64,000 bases of DNA from Catenuloplanes niger. Lineage in GTDB: Bacteria; Actinomycetota; Actinomycetes; Mycobacteriales; Micromonosporaceae. The position numbers and the translations under genes are program-made. Under the pieces are notes generated by a model that saw nothing but the letters and a program-made list of their open reading frames with translations, had not been told where the DNA came from and searched no databases. The stretch lies in contig NZ_JAVDYC010000001.1 in NCBI RefSeq assembly GCF_031458255.1, forward strand, positions 3,295,001 through 3,359,000. The letters are read 5' to 3'. Shown piece by piece: positions 43,484 through 51,560 of the stretch (positions within the stretch are counted from its first letter, which is position 1; each line of letters opens with the position of its first letter).

Positions 43484-44661
43484 TCAAGAACTCCGACGTG
43501 CCGGCCGTCGACTTGGACACGCCAGCAGCGATCCGGCAATCGCTCGCCGACGGGCCCGCCGGGCTCGCCCTCCTCCAGCTCGTGCGGGCACACGCCGGTA
43601 CCGGAACCTGGGCAGACGCCCGCGCGGGAGTCCACGCCGTGGCCACCGGTCCGGTAGATGCCGGCCCGCACGCCGGCCTGTACTACGGCGCTCCCACCAT
43701 CGGGCTCCTTCTTCACTGCGCCGCGCAAGCAGACGACCGCTACCGACACGCGGCCATGAACCTCGATCCGTACCTTCTGCGGCTCACCCGGGCGCGGCTG
43801 ACCACCGCCCGCGCGCGCATCGCCCACGGCGCCGCCGCCACACACCGCGAGTACGACCTGTTCCACGGGCTCACCGGCATCGGCGCCCTGCTGCTGCACC
43901 GGGCCCCCGGCAGCGACGAATTCGCCGACCTACTGCGCTACCTGACCCAGATGGCTCTCCCCCGCACACGCGCGCAGGACCCGCTGCCGGGATGGTGGGT
44001 CACACATGACCCCGACCCCACGCTGCCGACCCCGGGCGGGCACGCAAACCTAGGCATGGCCCACGGCGCCGCCGGCATCCTCGCCCTGCTCGCCCTCGCC
44101 ATGCACCACGGGCACATCGTCGACGGCCACGCCGAAGCCATCAACGACCTCACCAGCTGGTTCGCACGATGGCAGCAGACAGATACCAACGGCACGACGT
44201 GGTGGCCGCAGTGGCTGACCTTCGACGAACTCCGCACCGGCCGCATCTCGGCTGTGGCGCCGGGACGGCCCTCATGGTGCTACGGCACCCCGGGAATCGC
44301 CCGCGCGCTCCAGCTCGCCGCCATCACCACCCGCAACCGGGCCCTGCACACCATCGCCGAACAAGCCCTCACCGACTGCCTCACCGACCGGCACCTCGGC
44401 CGACTCACCGATCTCGGCCTATGCCACGGCCTCGCCGGGCTCACCCTCACCATGCACCGAGCCGCAGCCGACAGCGACCACCCCACACTCGCTCAGCACC
44501 TGCCCGTCCTGACATCCGCCCTTCACTCGACCATCGAACGGGCCCCCGCGGCGCCCAACACCGGGCTCCTGACCGGGAACGCCGGCATCCTCCTGGCCGC
44601 CGAGACGATCCGCCACGGTGCCGCCTCCATCGGATGGGACACATGTCTACTTATCACCTGA
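43480..44661 (+). CDS. lanC: Lanthionine synthetase C-like cyclase (LanC)
   Basis: The 393-aa protein has the LanC zinc ligands: Cys267 in SWCYGTPG, then Cys315-His316 in LGLCHGLAG. Family barrel motifs are also present (DLFHGLTGIGALLL, GHANLGMAHGAAGILALLAL, NTGLLTGNAGILLA). It catalyses addition of Cys thiols to dehydrated residues to form lanthionine rings. Start at ATG 43480 overlaps the LanB stop (ATGA), and its end overlaps the next gene by 19 bp, so the block is translated as a unit. Confidence 0.93.
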   Translation: MIKNSDVPAVDLDTPAAIRQSLADGPAGLALLQLVRAHAGTGTWADARAGVHAVATGPVDAGPHAGLYYGAPTIGLLLHCAAQADDRYRHAAMNLDPYLLRLTRARLTTARARIAHGAAATHREYDLFHGLTGIGALLLHRAPGSDEFADLLRYLTQMALPRTRAQDPLPGWWVTHDPDPTLPTPGGHANLGMAHGAAGILALLALAMHHGHIVDGHAEAINDLTSWFARWQQTDTNGTTWWPQWLTFDELRTGRISAVAPGRPSWCYGTPGIARALQLAAITTRNRALHTIAEQALTDCLTDRHLGRLTDLGLCHGLAGLTLTMHRAAADSDHPTLAQHLPVLTSALHSTIERAPAAPNTGLLTGNAGILLAAETIRHGAASIGWDTCLLIT

Positions 44662-45596
44662 CCGCCACACCGCTGGCCGACACCGTCCAACGCGTCCTCG
44701 CCGGCACCCCACTGCCAGAGGCCGCCGCCTCGACCGGAGTCAGCACAGCCGATCTCGCCGACGCCGTCGACATCTACCAGGCAGCCGGACGTGCCGCGCT
44801 CCAGCACCACACCGGCCACCGCTGGTATCAGGTACGCATCGCATTCCCCGACTGGGCCGCCGCAGAACACGCCGTAGCCCACCAACTCGGGCCCCGCCTG
44901 GACGAGCTGTACCACCAGGACGCGATCGGCGGATGGTGGTTCCTGCGCAAACACCCGCAATGGCGCCTCCGGTTCGCCGACCCCGACATCACCGCCGTCC
45001 ACCGCATCCTTGACGACTTCACCGCCACCGGCGGCGCGAGCCGCTGGTGGCCCACCGTCTACGAACCAGAGACCACCGCGTTCGGCGGCCCTACCGGCAT
45101 CGCCGTCGCCCACGAACTCTTCTGCGCCGACAGCCGAGGTGTCCTGCACTACCTCCGTCAACCACGGCAGCCCTTGGGCCGCCGGGAGCTGTCGCTTCTC
45201 CTGCTCGGTGGATTCCTCCACGCCGCCGGCCTGGACTGGTTCGAACGCGGTGACGCCTTCGCGAAAGTCGCCCAGCTACGTCCGACCGCGGAAGCCGACG
45301 ACGGCAGGCTCGCCATGCTGGCCGACAACGTACGCGCGCTACTCGCCGTCCCTGACACCGCACACGCCCTGTTCCAACCCGGCGGCGCCGCGCACCACGC
45401 CGCACTCTGGCATACCGCGCACACCAACGCCGGCCAGCAACTCGCGGCCGCAGCGGCGAACGGCACGCTCGACCGCGGGATACGCGCCATCACCGCCCAC
45501 ATCGTCATCTTTCACTGGAACCGACTCGGGCTCTCCGCCACCACGCAAGGCATCCTCGCGCGTGCGGCCACCGCGGCGTTCCTCCCCCGGAGTTAG
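44643..45596 (+). CDS. Thiopeptide-type bacteriocin biosynthesis protein (LanB C-terminal elimination domain)
   Basis: The 317-aa protein corresponds to the SpaB_C/TIGR03891 type: WYQVRIAFPDWAAAEHAVAHQLGPRLDEL, WWFLRKHPQWRLRFAD, and YEPETTAFGGPTGIAVAHELFCADSRGVL. In full-length LanB this domain removes glutamate to make dehydroamino acids; here it is a separate gene, as usual in FxLD and thiopeptide clusters. It also has an N-terminal ~55-residue helical extension. Start at ATG 44643 lies inside the lanC end. Confidence 0.9.
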   Translation: MSTYHLTATPLADTVQRVLAGTPLPEAAASTGVSTADLADAVDIYQAAGRAALQHHTGHRWYQVRIAFPDWAAAEHAVAHQLGPRLDELYHQDAIGGWWFLRKHPQWRLRFADPDITAVHRILDDFTATGGASRWWPTVYEPETTAFGGPTGIAVAHELFCADSRGVLHYLRQPRQPLGRRELSLLLLGGFLHAAGLDWFERGDAFAKVAQLRPTAEADDGRLAMLADNVRALLAVPDTAHALFQPGGAAHHAALWHTAHTNAGQQLAAAAANGTLDRGIRAITAHIVIFHWNRLGLSATTQGILARAATAAFLPRS

Positions 45597-45598
45597 CC

Positions 45599-46702
45599 AT
45601 GGACATCGCCACCATCCCCGGGCATGTCCGCGCCGCGATGCGCTACTTCCCGCTTATCGGACGGCCACGCCCCGCCTGCCCCGCTCTCACCGAACGCGTC
45701 ACCGCAGTCGCCCAAGCTGCCACCACCGCACACGCCGGCGCCGACATGAAGGAAGCCGCGAACGTCCTCAACATGGCAGCGCTGATCGCCAGCGACTGCG
45801 GACTGCCCGACCTGGCCACACGCTGGTGCTGGCAGCACATCAACGCCTACCTACGGCCCGGACCGCTCACCACCCTGCACGCCGGCTATCTCCTCGAGCC
45901 CGTGCTCAACCTGGTCCGCCTGCGCATCCGCGCCGACGCCGGCCGCCCCGCCCTCGCACTGCTGCACGCGATGTATCAGGCGATCACCACCGGCACCGAC
46001 TTGACCATCGGAACCCGGACCTTGCCGCTGTCAGCACTCACCGGATCAACGGCAGGTCGTCGTGATCTCGTCCGATGGACGTGGCTGCAATATCTCAACG
46101 AAGGGATCCGCATCCACGCCCTGGCCGGCAGATGGGACGAGGCCGCACAGCACGCGAAGAACCTCAACGGCGTCGGACTGCACCTGCTCGAAGGCCGCCA
46201 AGCCGCCACGATCGGCCACCTCTTGCACGATGGCACCACGACGGCCCGTAGCTTCCTCGCCGATAGCACGCTCACCGAACCCTGGGAACATCAGGTCGAC
46301 TCATGCATCGCGGTCATGTGCGCCACACCCGCCACTAGCTCCGACGCGGTGCGCGCGATGCACGACATCTACCACTCGCACGACCCCGTCCCCGGATACG
46401 AGCACTATCGGGCTCGCTGGGCCCTGAGCGCAGCCACCCTCACTGGCGAGCGCCATGGACACGAGGTCCAGCGTCTCATCGATCAGGTGACGGCCGAGAC
46501 CCTCGACGCGCCTGACGGATATGCGGCGCGCGAGCTTCTTCGCCACCCCAACGCCCATCTGCCGCCGCCACAACGCGAAGAACTCGGCCGCATCGTGGCA
46601 TCGGCTGGCCTGGGCGCGATGACAGTGCCCGACACGCTGCTGTCGGCGTTGACCACAGCGGTGCACGTCGCAGAACGCACGCTGGCGGCGACAATCAGAT
46701 GA
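45599..46702 (+). CDS. Helical accessory protein of the lanthipeptide cluster
   Basis: The 367-aa protein starts 2 bases after the preceding stop (GGAG 6 bases upstream) and is therefore in the same operon. It is helical throughout and looks TPR-like (MKEAANVLNMAALIASDCGLPDLATRWCWQHINAYL, RIHALAGRWDEAAQHAKNLNGVGLHLLEGRQAATI). Similar proteins accompany FxLD-type clusters, but I know of no assigned activity. It could scaffold the modification enzymes or sense the peptide. Catalytic motifs were not seen. Confidence 0.65.
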   Translation: MDIATIPGHVRAAMRYFPLIGRPRPACPALTERVTAVAQAATTAHAGADMKEAANVLNMAALIASDCGLPDLATRWCWQHINAYLRPGPLTTLHAGYLLEPVLNLVRLRIRADAGRPALALLHAMYQAITTGTDLTIGTRTLPLSALTGSTAGRRDLVRWTWLQYLNEGIRIHALAGRWDEAAQHAKNLNGVGLHLLEGRQAATIGHLLHDGTTTARSFLADSTLTEPWEHQVDSCIAVMCATPATSSDAVRAMHDIYHSHDPVPGYEHYRARWALSAATLTGERHGHEVQRLIDQVTAETLDAPDGYAARELLRHPNAHLPPPQREELGRIVASAGLGAMTVPDTLLSALTTAVHVAERTLAATIR

Positions 46703-46744
46703 GCAGCAGTTTCCGGTCTACCCGCGCGAGCTCGGAGAACGGCT

Positions 46745-47788
46745 GTGACTGCACTCGATGACGCCTTCGATGCCGTACCGGCGCTCGCCTACACCCACCA
46801 TCCGCGATGGGGAGAAACGGTACACCGCTCGGACCCTGCGGCGATCCGCCGCGACATCACCTCCTTGGAGGTACGGCCCGGCGACCGGGTCCTGGAGATC
46901 GGCACGGGCTCTGGGTACAGCAGCGCCATCCTCGCGAGCCTATGCGGACCCCACGGCCGGGTCACCAGCATCGACATCAGCGACGAGCTCATCGCCCGCG
47001 CCACGGCGATCCACCGGGAGCACGACATCCGCGGCCTCGAACTCCACGTCGCCGACGGCCTCGCCGGCTATCCGTCTGCCGCGAGCTACCACCGCATGGT
47101 GGCCTGGTGCGCGCCGCCCCGACTACCCCAGACGTGGGTAAACCAGGTGGAGGATGGTGGACGGATCGTCGCCTGCTTGCCGATCACCGCGCTGCCGTCC
47201 ACCACGCTGATCGCCACCATCACCGTTCGGGATGGGCGGCCCCATCTGTTGGACGTCACCGGGGGCGGCTACGCGCAGAGCACCGCGACCGCGGTCGACG
47301 ACGCGCTGACTATCCCCGGCCGCTGGGTCGACTACTGCGACCACCAGCAGGACCCGTCCTGGATCTCCATTGCCTGGCGCGACGACGACCCACAGCGCAC
47401 CGGCGCCCGCGCTGCCCTCGACCGGCTTCTCCACGCCGGGCACACCAAGGCCTATCACGATATGTCGACGGCATGGCGATCGTGGACCGCGTACACGGCC
47501 GCGATCGGCGACCGGCACCTCAGCCTCGTGTCGCTACGGAACCGCATCCGCGGGATCGGACACACCACCCTCAACTCGGCCGCCGTGATCCTGGCCGACG
47601 GCACCATCATCGCCGACACCCCGCACTCCCCGTCCCTGAAAGTCCTACGGACCTGGCTGGACCGGTGGGAGACAGCCGACCGCCCGGACGCCGGCTCGTT
47701 CCCCACCACGCTCATGCCGTACCACGGGTCGGACCTCGCCGGCTGGGACCTACGCGTCAGCCTTCCCCCATTTGACGACCAATATTGA
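46745..47788 (+). CDS. PCMT-like methyltransferase, second of the cluster
   Basis: Start at GTG 46745, 7 bases after GGAG. The 347-aa protein has N-terminal YTHHPRWGETVHRSDPAAIRRDITSLEVRPGDRV and SAM motif I VLEIGTGSGYSSAILA, in line with protein-L-isoaspartate methyltransferases. A long C-terminal extension is shared with the fragment at 10327-10625. As the last gene of the cluster it probably modifies the lanthipeptide or a carboxylate at its C-terminus. It differs from the FxLD methyltransferase at the front of the cluster. After it, 47789-47985 has no gene. Confidence 0.85.
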   Translation: MTALDDAFDAVPALAYTHHPRWGETVHRSDPAAIRRDITSLEVRPGDRVLEIGTGSGYSSAILASLCGPHGRVTSIDISDELIARATAIHREHDIRGLELHVADGLAGYPSAASYHRMVAWCAPPRLPQTWVNQVEDGGRIVACLPITALPSTTLIATITVRDGRPHLLDVTGGGYAQSTATAVDDALTIPGRWVDYCDHQQDPSWISIAWRDDDPQRTGARAALDRLLHAGHTKAYHDMSTAWRSWTAYTAAIGDRHLSLVSLRNRIRGIGHTTLNSAAVILADGTIIADTPHSPSLKVLRTWLDRWETADRPDAGSFPTTLMPYHGSDLAGWDLRVSLPPFDDQY

Positions 47789-47985
47789 CCCGGCTTCAAT
47801 CGAATGCAGGTTGTGAGTAAGCCTGCCGCGACTTAGGCGGCACGAAGCGGACTCCTACGCCGCACCCAGCCCGAAGTCTGAGCTTCCCTGGAACGGCCGT
47901 GTGCCATGTGCAATCATCCAGTCTGAGAGATCCTCAACTTATTTGCGATGAGCTATGCTGCGGCCACCCGTCAGGAGGAGGTTCG

Positions 47986-48984
47986 ATGAAGTTCCGGCCG
48001 CGAACGTTGAGCCAGCTTGGCGAGATGATCGTCGGCGATGCCGAGGAGGGCGATACCTCCTACTTCCCATATCGAAGCAGCATGTACATCACTCAGTTCT
48101 TCGAGGAGATCGATACGGAGCACCGGCACGACGGCTCCACTCGTCGGCGATGGGCCGCAGACACCGTCGCCCAGATCCTCGAGGAGCCGCACTCTGGCCC
48201 CCACATACCTCCGGACACCTTCACTCGCCTCATCCGTAGGCTCATGGACCAGGAGGACGCACTCAACGAGGAGAAGCACCGACCGAAGGCGCTTGCCCTT
48301 CTGAATGCAGCGTTGCAGCGAGAGGGATTCGAAGCGTTCTACGCCGAGGACAACCAGTGCTACCTACGGCACATCTCGACGAACACGCTGGCGATGCCCG
48401 CACCGAATCCCCATCGCCCATTCTCGCCAGCTGAGGTCGAGAAACGTGAACAGTTGATTGCGTACCTAGACGGCGCCTCTGAGGACCAGCTGATCGAAGA
48501 TGTCCTGCTGCCGCTATATCGCCAGCTCGGGTTCCATCGAATCACCGCAGCTGGCCACCGAGACAAGCAGCTGGAGTATGGCAAGGACGTCTGGATGAAG
48601 TACACGTTGCCGACCCAGCACGTCCTCTATTTCGGCATCCAAGCCAAGCGGGACAAGTTGGACTCGGCGGGGGTCACCAAGGCCGGCAATACCAACGTCG
48701 CAGAGATCTACAATCAGCTGCTGATGATGCTTGGACACGAGATTTTCGATCCGGAGATCGGCAAGCGCGTCCTGGTGGATCACGCCTTCATCGTGGCTGG
48801 CGGCGAAATCACGAAGGCCGCAAGAAACTGGCTCGGCAACAAGCTCGACGCCACCAAGCGCAGCCAGGTCCTCTTCATGGACCGCGAAGACATCCTGAAC
48901 CTATACGTGGTGACGAACCTGCCCTTGCCAAGTGCGGCATGGCCCGCATCGGCCCGAGACTCGTGGGACGAACCGCCCTTCTAG
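47986..48984 (+). CDS. PD-(D/E)xK-type restriction endonuclease-like protein
   Basis: Start at ATG 47986 after AGGAGGAGG. The 332-aa protein has an N-terminal helical domain (1-140). Its C-terminal domain shows a nuclease-type active-site pattern: Glu171 in LIEDVLLPLYRQLGF, Asp201 in LEYGKDVWM, and the QxK motif FGIQAKRDK (Q219, K221). This arrangement is common in Mrr-like and other stand-alone DNA-targeting nucleases. It is a monocistron directly upstream of the TAC islet and is less GC-rich than the lanthipeptide genes, so it may be acquired. Its target and partner are unknown. Confidence 0.65.
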   Translation: MKFRPRTLSQLGEMIVGDAEEGDTSYFPYRSSMYITQFFEEIDTEHRHDGSTRRRWAADTVAQILEEPHSGPHIPPDTFTRLIRRLMDQEDALNEEKHRPKALALLNAALQREGFEAFYAEDNQCYLRHISTNTLAMPAPNPHRPFSPAEVEKREQLIAYLDGASEDQLIEDVLLPLYRQLGFHRITAAGHRDKQLEYGKDVWMKYTLPTQHVLYFGIQAKRDKLDSAGVTKAGNTNVAEIYNQLLMMLGHEIFDPEIGKRVLVDHAFIVAGGEITKAARNWLGNKLDATKRSQVLFMDREDILNLYVVTNLPLPSAAWPASARDSWDEPPF

Positions 48985-49057
48985 GGTTGCGCCTCTGCAT
49001 CTACCCCGATGATGACGATGCGGCGGGCTCCAACCAGGTGAGCCGCGTTGCTCTCGA

Positions 49058-49112
49058 CCTATAACCTGCAACTTCTCGTGGCGGGGACAAAACTTGAACC
49101 TGCGACCTCTGG
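49058..49112 (-). repeat. tRNA-3'-end-like repeat A
   Basis: On the minus strand: AGAGGTCGCAGGTTCAAG followed by TTTTGTCCCCGCCAC resembles a tRNA T-arm and acceptor 3' strand, with a wobble-rich T stem. Then comes AAGTTGCAGGT. The same AAGTTGCAGGT and GGTTCAA occur at equal spacing in repeat B (51131-51172). No full tRNA cloverleaf can be drawn here. It probably marks a worn attachment site. Confidence 0.5.
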
Positions 49113-49131
49113 CCATGAGCACGAGATACGT

Positions 49132-49722
49132 TCAATCCATATCATCGGGCGCCTTGGATCCGCTTCCGCCCTTCCTCCGCACTGGCGGCCGCTTGCGCGT
49201 TTCAGCACTCCCACTCGACTCTAAGTCAGCAGAGGGAGAAGCCTCGGGATACGGCAACCTGAGCGTACTCAATGTCAGAGGGGGGATCCCCATTCGAGCC
49301 GTCAAATTCTGAGCAAACTCTCGAGCATAAGGATAGACCGCAAGCGTTCCAGCGGTCTTGGCGTAGGCTTCGAGTTCATCGCTCGTCGGAACTGGTTTAC
49401 CTGAAGGCACTTCCAGGCTATAAAGAGCAGCAAGCTTGAATTCAAGCATCGCGACCTGCTTAGAGCCCTCTTCGTCGCCGCTAGGCTCATCCTCACCCTC
49501 TTCGATCTTAACGGCATAGTCAACGTCAAGAACGAAGAAGTCGTCTCCAGTCTCATACCGAACAACAGGAGTCATCTCAAGGTCCCACGACATGGTGCCA
49601 ACCTGAGGAAAATGATCGAACTCAACCACTGCCCTAAAAAGGCGAATGTCCCGCAGGTCAGCCATTGCAGCAACCCGCGCCGCGCGCCTCTGGGCGGCAC
49701 CGAGATCCTCGTTATCAGTCAT
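49132..49722 (-). CDS. SecB-like chaperone of a TAC toxin-antitoxin system
   Basis: The 196-aa protein has a SecB-like core: FRAVVEFDHFPQVGTMSWDLEMTPVVRYE, MLEFKLAALYSLEVPSGKPVPTSDELEAY, and the SecB-type helix VYPYAREFAQNLTARMGIPPLTL. A charged, disordered tail follows. In tripartite TAC systems this chaperone binds and protects an aggregation-prone antitoxin. Its start overlaps the stop of the antitoxin gene (ATGA), matching the toxin-antitoxin-chaperone gene order known for M. tuberculosis HigBAC. Confidence 0.85.
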   Translation of the reverse strand: MTDNEDLGAAQRRAARVAAMADLRDIRLFRAVVEFDHFPQVGTMSWDLEMTPVVRYETGDDFFVLDVDYAVKIEEGEDEPSGDEEGSKQVAMLEFKLAALYSLEVPSGKPVPTSDELEAYAKTAGTLAVYPYAREFAQNLTARMGIPPLTLSTLRLPYPEASPSADLESSGSAETRKRPPVRRKGGSGSKAPDDMD

Positions 49723-50198
49723 CTTGCAAGATGAAAAGAGGTCCGAGATTCATCCATGCGAGCCACAGGGGCCGCACTGGAATGCTCTCGCCAACTGCGG
49801 ACAGAGGGGCGCAGAGGCTGCGCCGGCTCACCCGCCCTAATCCGTGCAACGCCCTTCGGACGCGAGTAGAACCACATCTCGCACCAAGGCGAGTCGTGCG
49901 GGAGGTCTACCGTGAGAAGAATCCTGGCCGTCACAGCCCGCGCATAACGCTGCATAGTCGACAGGTGCGGATCAACAACACCATTCTCAATATCAGAGAT
50001 TGCGGACTGTGTAGTCTGCATGCGCTCAGCAACCACTCGCTGGGAAATCTTGAGACTCTTACGGATCTGGATCAGCTGATCAAGCAGAGCCTGGCGAGCC
50101 TGCACATCTTCGAGAGCGCCAACGAACCCCGGGTTCCGATTCGCGGCCTCACTCAGCAGGTCGGCCAGCTCATCGAAGTCATCCTCACGGTCCCGCAT
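49719..50198 (-). CDS. higA: HigA-like XRE antitoxin with chaperone-addiction-type extension
   Basis: The 159-aa protein has an N-terminal helical segment (FDELADLLSEAANRNPGFVGALED) and an XRE helix-turn-helix (LIQIRKSLKISQRVVAERM, TTQSAISDIENGVVDP). After the usual antitoxin end a ~50-residue tail follows with aromatic residues (SPWCEMWFYSRPKG). Such tails (ChAD) make TAC antitoxins depend on their SecB-like chaperone. It should repress its operon and neutralise the toxin. AGGG lies 5 bases before ATG 50198. Confidence 0.85.
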   Translation of the reverse strand: MRDREDDFDELADLLSEAANRNPGFVGALEDVQARQALLDQLIQIRKSLKISQRVVAERMQTTQSAISDIENGVVDPHLSTMQRYARAVTARILLTVDLPHDSPWCEMWFYSRPKGVARIRAGEPAQPLRPSVRSWREHSSAAPVARMDESRTSFHLAR

Positions 50199-50384
50199 AA
50201 ACCCTCACACCCTTGAGGTTGGACATCCTCGAACGTCACCCGGCCGTACCGCCTCCCACCCGGAGAGCAAGCAGTGACTCAGGTTCACTCGCCACCACCG
50301 CGATAACGACCTCAGCGCTTATCGGTTACGACCGATCGTAGCGCGTCAGGAGCGAGCATGGTAGCCAAATCTCGAAGGAGTACG

Positions 50385-50747
50385 CTAGTCGACACCCTGC
50401 GCTCGCCAGGACGCCATTCGCCTCCGTGCTGTCGATTTGTCCGTTTTAGACATTTTGCGCTGGTTTTTATAGGTGCAAACGACAACAATTACGTATTTCG
50501 GACCATCTTTAAAAAAATATGCCCGAAACGGATTGGTTCCCACCTGAACACGAAATTCCCAGAGATCAGTATCCTTGACTGGCTCAACCTCACCAGCACG
50601 CTCGCGCCCATTCTCATATCGAGTAAATAGATCATGAAGCGCCGCCTGCCCGGCCTCAGGGAGGCTGAGGAACTCATCCCGAGCCACGCGCTTACCCATT
50701 GCCGAGTGATAAAATCGAACTCGACGAATCCTGGGACGCTCGGACAT
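50385..50747 (-). CDS. higB: HigB/RelE-superfamily toxin (Gp49-like)
   Basis: Taken from ATG 50747 (MSERPRIRRVRFYHS), with AGGGAG about 10 bases upstream; the frame is open to 50792. The 120-aa protein matches the phage-derived Gp49-like/HigB group: EPVKDTDLWEFRVQVGTNPFRAYFF, then CTYKNQRKMSKTDKSTARRRMASW with the basic C-terminal helix. These are ribosome-dependent mRNA endonucleases. It precedes the antitoxin gene by 186 bp, a larger gap than usual, which could hold a second promoter for antitoxin and chaperone. Confidence 0.85.
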   Translation of the reverse strand: MSERPRIRRVRFYHSAMGKRVARDEFLSLPEAGQAALHDLFTRYENGRERAGEVEPVKDTDLWEFRVQVGTNPFRAYFFKDGPKYVIVVVCTYKNQRKMSKTDKSTARRRMASWRAQGVD

Positions 50748-51130
50748 CCGGGGCGACTCCCTTCGGGCGGTCCAGCGCAAGGCTCGCGGCACCTGGAACT
50801 CGACCGCACGGCTGAGTCCATCTTATACGGCCGATCATCGCAAGTCACTCCACATTGACTCGCGCAAAAGATCGACTACGTCGGCCGAGTGCCGCCGTTG
50901 CTACGCTTGGAATCCACCCGCTAGAGACGGAAGTAATTCGCGAAGCGGTTCAAAATCACACTACCGTCGCATATCGGATCTATCAAGTGCGACGACAACT
51001 TCGGCAAATAGGCGAGCAAAACGGCGATGCCTAGTACGGCAGCCGCCATTCGCGAGGTGACCTCGGACCCGCAGAAACGAGGACGGCCACCACATGATCG
51101 GCCAGATTCGAACTTCCCGAATCTGCCCTC

Positions 51131-51180
51131 TGACCTGCAACTTGCTGCTGGGTGATACTAGGTTTGAACCAGTAGCCCCT
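51131..51180 (-). repeat. tRNA-3'-end-like repeat B
   Basis: On the minus strand, ACTGG-TTCAAAC-CTAGT forms a proper 5-bp T-arm with a 7-base loop. It is followed by ATCACCCAGCAGC, then AAGTTGCAGGTCAGAGGG. AAGTTGCAGGT and GGTTCAA are shared with repeat A (49058-49112) in the same orientation and spacing. The rest of a tRNA is not recognisable. The two repeats bracket the TAC operon. Confidence 0.5.
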
Positions 51181-51444
51181 TCCGTACCAAAGAGCACGCA
51201 TGGGGCAAATCCGGCCTTTTCGGTCGGACCGCTCCAGCTAGAACCGACCCCTGTGATGCTCGGAGTGGCGTGGACTGCCTTCGCAACCACGTCGGCGACC
51301 ATCTGGTCGAGCGTTTCCGCCTCAACAGGATCTTGCGGTCGGCACCACCTCATACCAGTGGCACCCACCAGATCATGATCCGGATGACTACGCGTGAAGG
51401 GACCGTCATTGAGATCCGCACGCACGGCCTGGCCACAGGGCAGG

Positions 51445-51466
51445 CCCTCCTGCGCAAGCAGGAGGG
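51445..51466 (-). terminator. Hairpin downstream of the metallopeptidase gene
   Basis: CCCTCCTGC (51445-51453) pairs with GCAGGAGGG (51458-51466) around a GCAA tetraloop, about 95 bases after the stop of the minus-strand metallopeptidase gene. No T-run, so termination is only likely. Confidence 0.4.
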
Positions 51467-51560
51467 TCGGGTCCCATTCTGCACCTGGATGATCGTCCCG
51501 CACTTGTGGCGGCCCGGTCGTCGATGCAGGTGCAGCACGTCCTGCGTCGATAGGAGTGCA

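Larger units (their letters stand above)
50748..51560. other. Intergenic stretch with tRNA-like repeat and hairpins
   Basis: About 800 bases without a convincing gene. A minus-strand frame (50961-51503) contains sensible patches but no start or family. It includes the tRNA-3'-like repeat B and the hairpin CAGATTCG/CGAATCTG (51104-51126). A GCAA-capped hairpin lies at 51445-51466. It probably contains the promoter of the toxin gene at its left end. Confidence 0.45.

Noticed and set aside
49058-49112. Complete tRNA gene
   Set aside because: Only a T-arm and 3'-acceptor-like part can be drawn; no D-arm, anticodon arm or pairing acceptor 5' strand was found, so it is listed as a repeat only.
50961-51503. 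180-aa minus-strand frame between the TAC islet and the metallopeptidase
   Set aside because: It runs through the tRNA-like repeat and a hairpin, lacks a ribosome site and has no recognisable domain.
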